From: Nissolia schottii
Lineage: Eukaryota > Streptophyta > Magnoliopsida > Fabales > Fabaceae
Direction of reading: 5' to 3'
Length of the DNA: 64,000 nt
Assembly: GCA_003254905.1 (NCBI GenBank)
Contig: QANU01112002.1
Span: 173,276-237,275, forward strand
Shown: positions 9,111 to 21,321 of the stretch, piece by piece
Layout: each line of letters starts with the position of its first letter
Position numbering within the stretch: position 1 is the first letter of the stretch
Made by a program: the position numbers and the translations under genes
Notes under the pieces: model-generated
Database searches by the model: none
The model's input: the letters and a program-made list of their open reading frames with translations, nothing else
Told to the model about the DNA's origin: nothing

Positions 9111-12100
9111 AGAATACATGGATTGAGAGTTTAATTATGTGTAATTTTTTGACAGGATCGTCTAATCAGTTAACTTTATTTGAATGACTTTTTAACTAGT
9201 AGGTGCAATAATTAATTATATTTGTTAATGTAATAATTAATAAATGGTTTGATGATAATATAAAATTCTTTTACATTATTAGTATATTTTAATTAATATA
9301 TGTATTTCGGTACGTAGCAACTGGAAATATATAATTACTATAGTTTTAAACTCTTTTTAGGACTAATTTTTTCTATTCAAAAGACTTGAATTTGAGACAT
9401 TACTTAAAAAAAAGATAAGTGTCAAACTACTTGATCCTTCAATCTTTAGCTCATGCATGAATATCTTTCGCGACACCAACCATAACATGTTTTGGTTTTG
9501 GTTTTGGTTTTGGTTAATTTTGTTATCTAATTTCTTTCTTCAGGAATTTACTAATAAACTGTCTTAATTAGTGCACATATTAATATGAACGAAAAAAAAT
9601 TGTTTTGGCTGAAAATTAGAGTTCTTTAAGTTTTCGAGGAATGAAATCAGAATGCATTAGAATCTATGAAAATTTTCATCTCTTTGCAAACTCCTTTTTT
9701 TCAGAAAAAAAAACTTTATTGTTCAAAAAGTCTTAATTATAAAATAAGTAAAATATACAAAAACGACACACTTCGGGTTTATTGCTTTAAGGCCACTCCA
9801 TTATTCTCTTTTAATTATCAATCTTTGAATTCTGATGTAACAGATTTTAAGAAATAGTAAAATATAATCATCATGCTAGCATTTTCTTGTGAAATAGGCC
9901 ATGTCCGAAGCATATTACCGGCAGAATACAAGTAGAATGTCACATTCTTTGTAGGGTACATGTATACCCAGTATTAATGCAAACTTGAATATATATTGGG
10001 ATGTGTCCTTTGACCTTCGTGTCGGTAATCAAAATGCTGACTGTAGAGTCACGGATTTTGGAAGAGCTCCACATTTTTCTACTTTTTTGTTTCACAAAGA
10101 TGCAAAAATATCCTTGAGTTCTGCTTCCTCTTACTAAATTTTTCGTGTTTTTTTTTCCAAACCATAAAATGCCACAGATGTTGATGAATAAATAAAAGGA
10201 TAGATGAAGACAATCACAAAATTGATTCTTGAAAATTGTCAACATTGGCTTTGCTCTAGTTCCTAAAATTGAGATTTAATTGTTCTTTGAACTATTGGAT
10301 GAGCCAAATATTTTATTAAATTTTGAGTAAATTAAACTGACATTCTATAGGGTTTAATGAAATTCCACAAACCTCCCATGCAATTTGAAAAATTACACCC
10401 ACTTTTGCCAATATACACGAACATCCCCTAAAAATAACAAGTTACTCATGTTTTTTAAATGGGGTGATGCTCAATTTGGTCCTTAAAAGTGTAAGTTCGA
10501 GCTACTATAGTTGGTTTTTGAAATTTAAAATTTGACTTTTTAATATTTAAAATTATAAATAGTAGGTCAAATTAATCTCTTAATTCATTAGCATTACTGT
10601 ATTATCACATTTTTATTAATTTCGTAACCCTCTTTTGAGCCTCTCTTATGTGCAAGAGAGGATAAGAGGGAACTGTGAAGTCACATAAGGAAAAAAAAGA
10701 CAACATTTGCTAAGGTAGAATATTAGATAGAACTCTATTTTTGATAAGTGATAGAAAGTATCAAGATATTGGTGGTGGGTTTTAAATATGTCGATGGTAC
10801 CTTGCACTCTTCTCCCCTCGATGGCATTGCGGAGGGAGGAAGGAGGTGAGTGCATGGGAGTGACATATTTTTGGATTCATCACCACGGTTGAGTAAAGTA
10901 TTATGGAAATTTGTAGTGCTTTTTTCGTTTTAAGTGAGCTTGACTCGGAGACTACGTTCCCAGTAAGTGATGTTTGCTCATGGTTATGTGATGAGGAGCT
11001 AATAAGTTGAATAATTGCTGTCTTAACCAAGACGAGGGCCTGTGAATTCTGTGGTTGCTTGTATGACATTTCTTTTTTAATTCAAGTGCAGTGTGAGGTA
11101 ATGGCTATGGATGGTTGGGTGCGTAACTTGTCACAAGAGTCCACTCTTGACCCAACAAAAACCAATTCTCAAGCCCAAATGGTCCAAACAACAACAGACT
11201 TAAAGCCCAAGCAATAGCAGAATTCAGCTGACAGCAGAACAAGGCCACCATAGACCAAAACACACTAAATAACAATCTCTAGAAGTTAGATAATCTCTGT
11301 TAAATTCTGTTAGGAAGTGGTTATGGTATTTGAGCCAAGCTCCTGCTACTAGAATGTCTATATAAGCCCACTTGATGTAATTCACACCTCACTGATTCAC
11401 GTAAGATCTTACGTGATGATGATGATGAAACCACTACCATATCTCAACTCTACTTTTTCTATGCTCACCCAAAGGCAAAAAGGCAAAAGTCTTAGATTGT
11501 TAAATGAATCGAGCTGAGTTCGGCCTTTAACAAGTCCTATTTCCACTTTTATTGTTAGGAATCTCAATTGTCATTCAGCATACTTTTTAGGTATATCAGT
11601 ACATAATAATTAAACACTAAAAAAAAAATAAAGGTGATCACTAAAATAGTTATTCATATTTTTTAATAATTTATAAGACATTAATAAAATAGTTCAAACT
11701 GGCTTTCCACCAAAGCACTAAGAAGAAAAATTTATAATTCCATAAAAATACTAAGAAAGGACCAACATGTTCAAAAATTGGAATTAACATGAACTATGTT
11801 GGATTTTTTTTCTTCCTCTTGATAGTTTATAAACTGCGTCCACCGTCGCGGGGAGTAGCAGGGTGCAAGACCCAGAAAGGATGAGGACAAAGAGCAAAAT
11901 ACACCAACATCAAAACAGAAAAGAAAAATCACCACACGTGCCGATCATAATCTCAAGCAAAACTAAAACTCAAAGAAAGCTGCACATGAAAGGCACAATC
12001 AAATTTAATTTGAGTTGCTGCAATTGAAACATAGCAGTAACTAACCCCATCTACCATTGAAAGGATCCGGAATTTCATTTTTTCTAAAGTGATCTATGCG

Positions 12101-12290
12101 TCCAACATAAAACTTGAGAGAGACCAATTTGAGAATTTGCTCTAATTTCTGAAATTTGAACTTGGAACTGTCTACCATTTTTTTAATTTTTTTTATTTTA
12201 TTTGAAATTTACCATGTCACGCACCATATATATCTGGAATTGCAAGAAGAATCAAAGTTTGTCACAAAAGCCAAAATAGTAAAAATTACA
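9111..12290. other. Intergenic region between MAKR and CML genes
   Basis: No gene was recognised. The content is AT-rich with low-complexity tracts, including TTTTGG repeated four times at 9490-9513. Around 11299-11470 there is an LTR-like stretch (TGTTAGGAAGTGG..., then CTATATAAGC), but no matching partner, primer-binding site or target duplication could be shown. It may be a solo LTR or a decayed retroelement end. Confidence 0.35.
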
Positions 12291-12299
12291 AAAAGAAAT

Positions 12300-12881
12300 T
12301 CAAGAAAATGGGACAAGAGTGTTGCGCATCATGTCCTTGAATTCCCCGAAATCAACACGACCATCAAGGTTCCTATCAACAGACACGATCATCTTCTGAA
12401 CCCTCTCGATCTCATTCCCTTCAACGAGACCGAGCTTCCCCAACACAGCTTGCAATTCCTTGGCGGATATGAAACCGTCGCCGTCCTCGTCGAACACCTT
12501 GAACGCCTCCCAGAGGTCCGACTCCTCTTGCACCCTCCTCTGCCCCTCGTCTTCTTCGTCGCCGCCGTTGTTTTCCGTGTCCATGAATCCAAAGTACGTG
12601 TCCCCTAGGGACTCGTGGAGCTTCACGAAATCCTCGTACGTGAGACCCTCGTTGCCAGGTCTTATGTGCGACCTTGTCATGTTCCCTAGCTCCGCGACGT
12701 CGGCTTCCAGGCCCAGGAGGCTCAGGGCCTGGCTGATCTCCTTCACCGTGATCATCGAGTCCCCGTTCTTGTCGAACATGTCGAAGATCCTCCGCAGCCG
12801 CAACGAGTTCAGGCTCGGGCTCCGGAGCCGGAACGACGGCGAAGGGGACGAAGAGGCGATCTTCCTTTGTTCTACTCCCAT
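12300..12881 (-). CDS. CML42: Calmodulin-like protein, CML42/CML43 type
   Basis: This intronless gene encodes 193 residues from the ATG at 12881; six codons upstream in frame lack an ATG. After a Ser-rich start comes FRLRSPSLNSLRLRRIFDMFDKNGD, the conserved N-terminus of the CML42/43 group. Canonical EF-hand loops are at residues 37-48 (DKNGDSMITVKE), 131-142 (DEDGDGFISAKE) and 169-180 (DRNLDGRVDFGE). The second hand is degenerate, as usual for this group. An acidic linker (residues 100-120) separates the lobes. It should act as a cytosolic Ca2+ sensor; family members are linked to herbivory, trichome and defence signalling. The coding sequence is much GC-richer than its flanks. Choice between CML42 and CML43 is uncertain. 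Confidence 0.9.
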   Translation of the reverse strand: MGVEQRKIASSSPSPSFRLRSPSLNSLRLRRIFDMFDKNGDSMITVKEISQALSLLGLEADVAELGNMTRSHIRPGNEGLTYEDFVKLHESLGDTYFGFMDTENNGGDEEDEGQRRVQEESDLWEAFKVFDEDGDGFISAKELQAVLGKLGLVEGNEIERVQKMIVSVDRNLDGRVDFGEFKDMMRNTLVPFS

Positions 12882-15499
12882 TTTAATTAGTATGATCAAA
12901 ATTGCAAAATTAATTGGAAGTGGTTTTGGTGCCTTGTGTTGTGTTGGTTGGAGAAATTGGAGAGATTGATGAGGTAGCTATATATGTGGCTATGTCCTTA
13001 AATGAATTGATGCTATATTATAAGGGATCGTGCGTGTTTGGTGGCATGCCAGTGGGGACTATTCCATGGTTTGCGTTTTTGAAGGACCGTCGCTCTCTAA
13101 TTTGTTACTTTAGTCACACACTGCAAAAGAACATGATATATCATCAATAACAGAATCTTGCTTGCTAAGCACTCTATAGTCTTCATACACGCTAATTTGA
13201 ATAAAAAATGAAAATTCTCGGTCCTTATGGGACTTCTTCCACGGTTCTACCTCTGTCTAATTTTCTGTAAATTACTAGAAGCTAGAAGGAAAAAATTGGG
13301 AAAGTAAAACACACAACGGATAACGTGCATTGAAATTTCAAAATGGTTAAGAATTCCTAAGTAAGCAAAAGAAAAAATCTTATTGTTTCATTAATCAATT
13401 TTCTTTTGGGTGCATCGAAAAAAAAATTTCATTTATCATTTTTTTAAACATAAATAGATGTATTCATTAATCAGAAAAAAAAATATAAAAAGAGGGTTCG
13501 TAAGGACCAAAGCTCAACAAAGAGGGATATTTCAAATATGTTTTAGAAACAACTAAGCGACCATTCATAATGGAAGAGAACGAAAAACACAAAAGAAACA
13601 AAAAAAACAACTAAATAAATGGAAATCTAAACCACTAGCTAAGAAACCATTTTGACGCTAAGGTAGAAAAGGTATTTAGCTGAGGTAGATTGAGCATCTA
13701 AAAGTTACAATGAGTCAAAACTCATCCTGAGTAAACTAATTTTAATTTGGCTTGATTGAGGGGTAGTGTTCCTCCTCATGTCTCCCAAAATTGGAACGCA
13801 CCGTCTAAGGCTACATCACGCAAATTATACAATACTTTATTACCAAACCCCAGACCCTGCGCTAGCTAGGGGTTCTTCGTAATAATCTAGGTCTCACATG
13901 ATTGCCCGGCCCTCATTGCTGCCCTCTATGGTTAATGGCTCCAAATAATCGGCATTGACTTAGTTAATTTCGCATTGACTTTTTGGAGGTGCATGAAAGA
14001 GCTTGAGGAGACTGGGGGAAATGGGTCATTGACTTGGGACGTGACATGAAGGACTAATTCAAGTCATCCATGGTGTATTTATACTCACGTTCATTCATTC
14101 GACGAGCCAACTTTGAATTCCCCTTATGGTTTTTTATAACTTGGTGGTGGCTTCTACATCTCATAGTTGAAATAAAAATATAGGGGATGCCAGTAGTCAA
14201 TGATGGGAATTGGGTTCCTCTCTCATTTTCCCACTAGTTTAGCCACATAAATTTGTTGAATTTTGTATTTAGTATAAAGAATTTATTAAATGTTTTTAGA
14301 ATAAGAAAAAAACTTTATAAAATTCAATGTTCAATATTTAACTTTTGTGACTTAATTATTTCTCACTTGAAATTTATTTTTGATACAAAACTATTGAATA
14401 CTATATATATTAACACACAAATATTCGGTGAAGATTTTTTTTAAAAATATTATTGTGTAAGTACAAATATATGTGGTTGTAGTTCATATAAGTTATTTAG
14501 AATATGAATAGATTAATACAAAAATTTAGCTTTAGCTATGTTAAAGTTTCACATCTCTTAGAGATATAACTTTTATAATATTAAGATAATTCTCCTTCTT
14601 TGATCTAAATTTTAGAGATGAGCTAAATAGCTTATTTCTTAAGATCGTTCCACAAATAAATGATTTTATGATGATGGAATCAAATTGTAGAGAAAAAAAG
14701 GTTGGCATCAAACGACCGGTGTAATCACTGACAAATTGACAACAAATCTAGCATGTGGTGTGTCTTTCTGAACCTTTTGTTCCTAGTCATTGGATTTTGG
14801 ATTATTTATTTTGTATTTTTGGTGATTTTTGTCAAATCTACACTACACCAAGCTTTGGTTTTTCCATGTGCTTATTACTGTTGTCAACATGGGTCCTCTG
14901 GCCCAATAAGGGACCTGTTGAAATAAACTGCCCCGAAGCCTCTTTCATGTCAATTAGCCCATTCGTAAGATTACGTTATAACTTAAAAATATGGACCCAT
15001 TTTGGACGGTGGTCCAAAATAAGAAATCATTTCACTCTCATCAGGACAAACCAAACCAGTTTTAAAACCCTAACCCCCTTCCCAACCAAATAGAAAAAAG
15101 TGAGCCAGTGGCTCAAAGGGGGATCAATTGACCAATGTGATATGAACCTTTCACAAGTGATCTCGAGTTTGTATCCTGAAAGAAAAAACATTTCTCGCTA
15201 AGCCCAGGAGATACACGTGACTTGTAATTCATCCTATTCTACGAGCCACCTCCTAATAATCCTAAAACATTATTTCTGATTATAATATAACCCAACACGT
15301 TAATGTGACTTGAGTGCTTAGTTGGACAAGAGAGTTCTTTTATCATGCTTATGTGGCTCATGACTTTATTTTTGGGTGAGTGTTCGATGTCTATTGTTAA
15401 GAACAATGATTAATTCTTTGTAAACTTTTTGAAGGAGTTTTAGTGTTGACTTCTTTGTGACACTATTACATACTATGTAATAAAAATTTGTCTTGTTTT
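12882..15499. other. Intergenic region upstream of the CML gene
   Basis: A TATA-like GCTATATATG lies at about 12977, roughly 100 bases upstream of the CML start. The rest shows no gene. Around 15105-15185 a segment (GAGCCAGTGGCTC then CTCGAGTTTGTATCC) weakly resembles tRNA-like A and B boxes of a SINE, but has no target duplication. Confidence 0.35.
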
Positions 15500-15632
15500 G
15501 GACCACATTTAATGTATTGTTCAAAAACATTATGAACAATTGATTTTAATTTGTGGTATTTATATATATATATAACAAGAAATCAACTGTTTATAATCTT
15601 CTTAAATAGCTGAATACATTAAATGTGGTCCA
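15500..15632. repeat. Long foldback with perfect 20-bp outer stem
   Basis: TGGACCACATTTAATGTATT at 15500-15519 is the exact reverse complement of 15613-15632. Further inside, AACAATTGATTT pairs with AAATCAACTGTT with one mismatch. The centre contains (TA)n. The structure could be a MITE or a precursor-like hairpin; no coding sequence is present. Confidence 0.65.
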
Positions 15633-16199
15633 TAATCATGCAAAAGATAGAAACCTTCTATGTACCAACTATATGGAATGGAACAATTTTGAGGCATTTT
15701 AGTCCTTTATCCGTTACGGGTGCACTTGTTTCAGAGGGTAACAGGGCCTGCGTGCAAAGTAGGAGAATTTATTGGTAGACTTTTGATGAGTTTACCCCCT
15801 TACTTAGATGTTGCAAGCTGTTGATGCATGTAATACATGTGCAAAACAAACAGTTCATTTCTGGATGTGTTTTGGAGGTAGTAATATCATGTGTTACGGG
15901 CTCGAACATGTTAACTTATAATGGTACTGTTGTTGAGATCTAATTGCAAGTTATGAGATGGCAATTGCAACAGAAAGAGGTCCCTGTTTTCTGCATGAAC
16001 GTCGTAGCAAGAACTAGAGGTTGTTAACCGGCTAATGGACACATACATGAGGCGGTGTTGTGTGATGAGCAATTAAAGGGTTACAGGTCTGTCAAGAGTT
16101 TTCTGTGCATTGTGGATTAGTTGTATTGTAAGTTTTTTTTAACTCATTGATGGAAAATGTTTGCTTAAGATCTCTGATATATTATCTTGTAATGACGTT

Positions 16200-16488
16200 T
16201 GTTATCTAAATCACTTTTAGGTGAAGAGGGAAAAACTTGATCAATTAAGTAGACTAGCTTAGCTTATTCTGATATGTTATTTATTATTAGGTAATTTCAG
16301 TCATAACTAACTTGAATTGTGAGCTAACTCATCTGAGACTCATAGCTGGCCCTTTGGCTCATGTATATAAGTTGGGCTATCAACATAGCTTAAACTAACT
16401 CAATAGAATGAATTTCATAGAGCAATGATATTCAGTTTTCTCTTTGTGGCTTTGTGTGTGCAAGCCTTTGAGTTCATACCTTTTCACA
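16200..16488 (+). repeat. 5' LTR of the copia element
   Basis: It begins TGTTATCTAAATCAC and ends TTTTCACA. It contains CATGTATATAAG, a TATA-like box also present in the 3' LTR. By eye it is roughly 85-90% identical to 18727-19026. Confidence 0.85.
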
Positions 16489-18726
16489 TGGTCTCGGTCA
16501 CCATTCAATACATTAGCTTCTGCATTCCTATATCTCCGATACACGAGATCTCAGAAACTGTGTTGATTTTCACATGAAGTGTTCTTTGTAGATCTCAATC
16601 GGTGAATGAGTGATCTCACCCGGACTAATCGATTTCTTGAGCAATTTTTCTCAAGATTTCTTAATTTTCTATTGGTGGATCTGCATGGAAACATTCCAAT
16701 TTATTTTTTCCCCAATTTTTTTTTTCTATGTGCATTCTTCTTCGAGCTTCACCTATGGTAGCTCAACAAATTCAAGATCCGACATTGATCCCTTCAAGTC
16801 CTTTTTACTTGCATCCAAATGAGATTCTTAGTGCCACGCTCGTGAATGTGGTGCATAATGGCAAGAATTATAATTGTTAGGCCTAAGTTATGACCATGGC
16901 CCTCAAAGCCAACGACAAGCTTGGCTTCATCAATGGTGGAATTCCCAAACCTCTAGAGGATGCTCCTTCGTTTTCGTCATGGGATTGATGCAACATGTTT
17001 GTTTTGGCATGGATCTCCAACTCTCTTAATAAAGAATTCATGTAGAGAATCATGTGGATAGACATTGTGGCTGGTCTCTGGCAAAATCTCAAACGAAGAT
17101 ACCAACATGATGATCTTTACCGCATCGTTGATCTTCAAGAAAGCTTGTTCTCCCATCGTCAAGGTGAATCCTCTATTACTTCTTACACTCTGTGATGAGT
17201 TAGATAATTTCGTCCCATTCCCCCTTATGCAAGGTATCATATTTCTAATGTCTTGTCTTATGAAAGTTTATCTGCATCACATAAATTTTTTTCCCTTTCT
17301 GTTTCCTCTCTCACTAAACTTGTACCTATAAGGAGATTATTGAACATTAGTGCTAGAGAGATGCCATCAATGCAAAACTAGTTGCTTTAAGTAAGAATGA
17401 AACTTACCAAGCTTCCAATTAGGAAGAAAGCAATAGGGTGTAAATGGGTTTTTAAGGTGAAATTCTTACCTGATGGAACTGTGGAAAGGTATAAGGCTTG
17501 CCTTGTAGCAAAGGATTATACCCAAACTGCTGGGATAGACTATCAAGACACCTTTAGCCCTATTGTAAAAAATGACAGTTCTCAGTTCTACTAGCTCTTG
17601 CTGCCATCAAGGGATGGTTTTTACTCCAATTGGATGTCAATACAACTTTCCTCCATGGTGATTGAAATGAGGTATACATGCAAGTTTCACAAGGCCTAGA
17701 AGTCCCAAAATCTGGCCTGGTGTGTAAACTACAGAAATCCCTCTACGGATTAAAACAGGCCAGCCGCCAATGGAATGTTAAGCTCACAACAACTCTCACC
17801 TTTCTTGGTTTTCTTTAATCAAAGGTTGATTATTCCATTTTTACTAAGAACACTACATGTGGCTTCATTTCCATATTAGTATATGTGGATGATCTTGTCT
17901 TAGTAGGGAGTGATATGAAGCTATTCCTTGACAATGCCTTCAAACTAAAGGATTTGGGCAAACTAAAATTTTTCTTAGGTATGGAGATAGCTAGATCCAT
18001 GGAGTACACTCTAAAGCTTGTAAAATACTCTAGAACTCCACTAGTTGATATCATAGCCTATAGCAGAATGGTAGAAAGATTAGTATATCTCACACATGCT
18101 CGACAAGATATTTCCTTTGTAGTGGGAAAACTGAGTCAATTTTTGGATGCACCTACTCAGAAACATTTGCAGGCATCCTACAGAGTTCTGTGATACTTAA
18201 AACATAACCCTACTACTGGTATTCTGTTTTCTACCAATTCTAACCTCAGTCTCTGAGGCTACACAGATTCTAATTAGGCTTCTTGTAGAGACACTCGAAG
18301 ATCTGTTAGTGGTTTTTGTTTTTTCATTGGAAACTCTCTTGTATATGAAAGATCAAGAAGCAACAAACAATAGCTAGATCATCCTCAGAAGCATAATATT
18401 GCGCAATGGCCTTGGCAACATGTTAAGCTCAGTGGTTGGTGTATTTCTTGTGTGATTTTCTCATTACTAATTCTATCACAATAACCATCTTTTGCGACAA
18501 CTAATCTGCCTCTAGTCTAGTGTTACGTGAGAGAATGAAACACATTGAAATTGACTGTCATCTTGTGCACGACAAGCTACAGAAAGCTAGGAGTAATCAA
18601 GCTACTTCCTGTTTCATCTCATAATCAACTTACAAATATCTTAACCAAGCCTTTGGTTCCTGAACCATTTTCAACTTTACATTCCAAGCTTGGTCTACTC
18701 AATTTACACAGTTCAGCTTGCAGGAG

Positions 18727-19026
18727 GGTTACCCAAATCACCTTTAGGTGAAGAGGGAATAACTTAATCAATTAAGTAGACTAGCTTAGCCTAATTATGA
18801 CCTATTAGAGTTAGTTATTGTTAGGTAGTTTCAATTGTAACTAACTTGAATTATGAACTAACTCATCTGAGACTCATAGCCTGCCCTTTGGCTCATGTAT
18901 ATAAGCTGGGTTATCAACATAGCTCAAACTAACTCAATAGAATGAATTTCTCAGAGCAATGATATTCAATTTTCTCTCTGGGCATGACCTTGTGTGTGCA
19001 AGCCTTTGAGTTCTTTCCTTTTCACA
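18727..19026 (+). repeat. 3' LTR of the copia element
   Basis: It aligns along its whole length with 16200-16488 and ends in the same TTTTCACA. The initial TG is degraded. It is preceded by the polypurine-like GCAGGAGGG. Confidence 0.85.
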
Positions 19027-20267
19027 ATGTTGGTTTGCCTTAATTTGGATAGTTTGGTATCTCTCTCTATTTTTTTTTTTTGAAAAAAGCAAGGGTTTCT
19101 CCTACTAGATTTTTTTTAGAGTTTTTAGTAAAGCTTTTCCAACATTACCGAGTACGTTTTGTCTGATGCTTAAAGGTTACTGTAATGATGATTCTTGCGT
19201 TACCTTTTTTGTGAAATAAAATTGACAATATGAATTATTAGAGAAAAAAATCACTACGTGACTAAAATTTTCATCTAACTATATACTTTGAAATAACGTA
19301 TACTTAGAATGTCTCTAATTTCTAATATATCCATTCTCAAATCTAAATTTAAAAATACAACTCATCATTGTCAATTTGACTTTCACTAGATCAATAAAGA
19401 TTTCAGGAGAGCAAAAAGTTGACCCAAGCTTGATCTATTCATACCATAAATGGCGTTCCCACATGATCAATGAGATCTAAAAATGATAGATGCACACAAT
19501 TTTACCCAACTAACAGCATGGCTATTTTCAAGGTTTGTATGTTCATACCATAGGAAAGAAAATTAAGAATAACGAATGACAAGCAGAGAAGAAGTTAATA
19601 AAGATTCTTAGTCCTCTTCCACTGAGTAGGATCTTCTTCTTGTGCATGCCATAGGAAAGAAAATTGAGAATAACGAATCACAAGCAGAAAAGAAGCGAAT
19701 AAATATTCTTATAGTCCTCATCCCCTGAAGAGGATCTTACTCTTGTGCATGCCACCACATAACGTTTCAACGGCATGAACATTAAAAAACCTTTCATCTA
19801 ACCTGCTTTCCAATCGTTACTATAGTAGCAACATAGACATAGTCAGTGCAAGGCATAAAGCCCTTGAAATTAAAGTCCACTCATCTTAGTATAAAGAGTA
19901 CTCCCGCAAGTGATATTCTCAAAATTTTCAAAACATAAAACAAAAGTCTAACAGAATAAGCACACAAGTAAAGTAATCACCGTGAACAAACATGTAAATA
20001 TACATGTAACAACATTACCCTACTTTGAAATTCTTGTGTGATCCTGGAGTGCTATAATGGATATGTTCTAAACCACATAATGAATGACATATCATCTTGC
20101 AAGGTGGAGGACCCACCGCTAATAGCTAATGTGATATGGAACATATCTAACGTGACGCTCCAAGACTACATGCAAGAATTTCTCTATCCTATTTAAGTCT
20201 AAGAAAATTCACATAGTGAAAACCAAACCATAAATAGAAAGCTACAAATCCTGCTCCCCTCTTGGAT
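19027..20267. other. Intergenic region with a tandem duplication
   Basis: Two adjacent copies of a segment of about 102 bases lie at 19548-19648 and 19649-19751. Both begin CCATAGGAAAGAAAATT and end CTTGTGCATG, and they differ at about one position in ten. No gene was recognised in the rest. The right part is the 3' flank of the LEA_2 gene. Confidence 0.55.
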
Positions 20268-20942
20268 TCATCGTATCTTGGTCTTGCATACTTGGCTTTG
20301 GATGTTGAGGTCGGGAAAACCAATTCTGAACTGGCAATCAGACCTGGCGATGATATGTTTCCTGACGAATCCAAGGAAGGAAACCCTCCCTGGAATCCTG
20401 GTTACGGCGCCCAAGGTTAATTCCCCACCCAACAAGTCCCCGACCAAACCGGTCACGTTTGAGGCCAACTTGTCGGCCTCAAGGGTGAGCCTGCTGTGCA
20501 ATGTCTCGGAGCCTCTTGAAGGAATCAAGCCAGGGTATATATCTGTCTCACCGACTTGTGTCCCTTTGTAAAGCAACAAGCTCTTCCCAATTCCATGCTT
20601 GAAGCTGGCATGGTTCCTGTTCTCAACTTGGATCTTGAGGTCTATTGTGACATTGAGTTGCAAGTCAATTGAAGGGAGTGTCACTCTAGGTGCTATGCCT
20701 TCAAGAGTAGCTGAAACAAGCTTTATTTTTGGGTCTTTGGTTTTGAACAAGGTCAAGGCAAGGATAATTGAAACTATGACCAAAACTACTAGGAGTAGAA
20801 GCAGTAGCCCTATGGCAATTGCACAATTGCGCCTCTTGTTCACCTTCTCCTGTGAAATTATGACAACTTGTTCATTGTCATGGTTGCTTCTTTGTGACTC
20901 GGTCATGGTGACCTCGTTCTGCTTCGATGCTAATTCAAACAT
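20268..20942 (-). CDS. LEA_2-domain membrane protein (LEA hydroxyproline-rich glycoprotein family)
   Basis: A single exon encodes 224 residues from the ATG at 20942; an alternative in-frame ATG at 20906 would give 212. The upstream extension of the open frame has no family similarity and is probably 5' UTR. A charged cytosolic N-terminus ends in NKRRN. It is followed by one hydrophobic segment at about residues 41-66 and a C-terminal domain (about 70-220) with the LEA_2 pattern: IDLQLNVTIDLKIQVENRN, then YKGTQVGETDIYPGLI and a final CQFRIGFPDLNIQSQVCK. This is the topology of NDR1/HIN1-like and LEA_2 proteins, which are anchored in plasma membrane or endomembranes. They are often linked to stress or defence. 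The exact function is unknown. A paralogue lies at 23667-24245. Confidence 0.85.
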   Translation of the reverse strand: MFELASKQNEVTMTESQRSNHDNEQVVIISQEKVNKRRNCAIAIGLLLLLLVVLVIVSIILALTLFKTKDPKIKLVSATLEGIAPRVTLPSIDLQLNVTIDLKIQVENRNHASFKHGIGKSLLLYKGTQVGETDIYPGLIPSRGSETLHSRLTLEADKLASNVTGLVGDLLGGELTLGAVTRIPGRVSFLGFVRKHIIARSDCQFRIGFPDLNIQSQVCKTKIR

Positions 20943-21150
20943 TGGTTTTCTTTTTTCTTTTTTTTTTTGTGAGTCAGAGAGGTGAACTAGAGCGAAAGAC
21001 CAGCTAGTGATGAAGGGAATGAAGATTATTGGATTTTGAAATAAGCTTTGATAGCTGAGGATGGCATATATGTAGAAATACATGCATTTAAGGAGAAATA
21101 ATTGCATTCCTGTATAGCACATTTAATAGAAACATTATCAACGGTTGATT

Positions 21151-21321
21151 TATTATTATTATTATTATTTGAATACACATAAAATATACTTTAAATATGT
21201 TTTAGGAATATGCAAGTATGTATATATATTTCTAGTAAGACTTTTTAACAAGGGTGCAAGGCCAATTAATAATGAGAGTGCCAACCGTGTTATTAATAAT
21301 AATAATAATAATAATAATAAT
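21151..21321. repeat. Two trinucleotide repeat tracts
   Basis: A (TAT)n tract occupies 21151-21170 and a (TAA)n tract 21294-21321. They are inverse in sequence and enclose about 120 bases. No target duplication or mobile element could be defined. Confidence 0.6.

Larger units (their letters stand above)
16200..19026 (+). mobile_element. Internally deleted Ty1/copia LTR retrotransposon
   Basis: Two LTRs (16200-16488 and 18727-19026) enclose a 2.2-kb internal region. The flanks ACGTT and ATGTT form a 5-bp target duplication with one C-to-T change. The 5' LTR is followed by TGGTCTCGG, a decayed Met-tRNA primer site, and the 3' LTR is preceded by a purine tract. About 16770-17330 resembles a copia gag N-terminal region. 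About 17395-18190 is reverse transcriptase, including [26 protein letters not shown] and YVDDLVL. About 18215-18480 is RNase H (WKSKKQQTIARSSSEA). Protease and integrase are missing and the frames carry stops and shifts, so the element is dead. Confidence 0.9.

Noticed and set aside
9490-9513. TTTTGG repeated four times, considered as telomere-like
   Set aside because: Plant telomere repeats are TTTAGGG; this is a simple 6-base microsatellite.
11299-11470. Possible solo LTR with TATATAAGC
   Set aside because: No second LTR, target duplication, primer site or polyprotein remnant could be shown, so it is only mentioned within the intergenic entry.
12460-12969. Long plus-strand open frame of 169 codons
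   Set aside because: It lies antisense to the CML gene and reflects its high GC content; the translation shows no family features.
14755-15093. 112-codon open frame
   Set aside because: The translation is rich in Phe, Leu and Ser without family resemblance and ends in low-complexity sequence.
20278-20985. Two plus-strand open frames opposite the first LEA_2 gene
   Set aside because: They are antisense shadows of a conserved minus-strand protein and have no similarity of their own.
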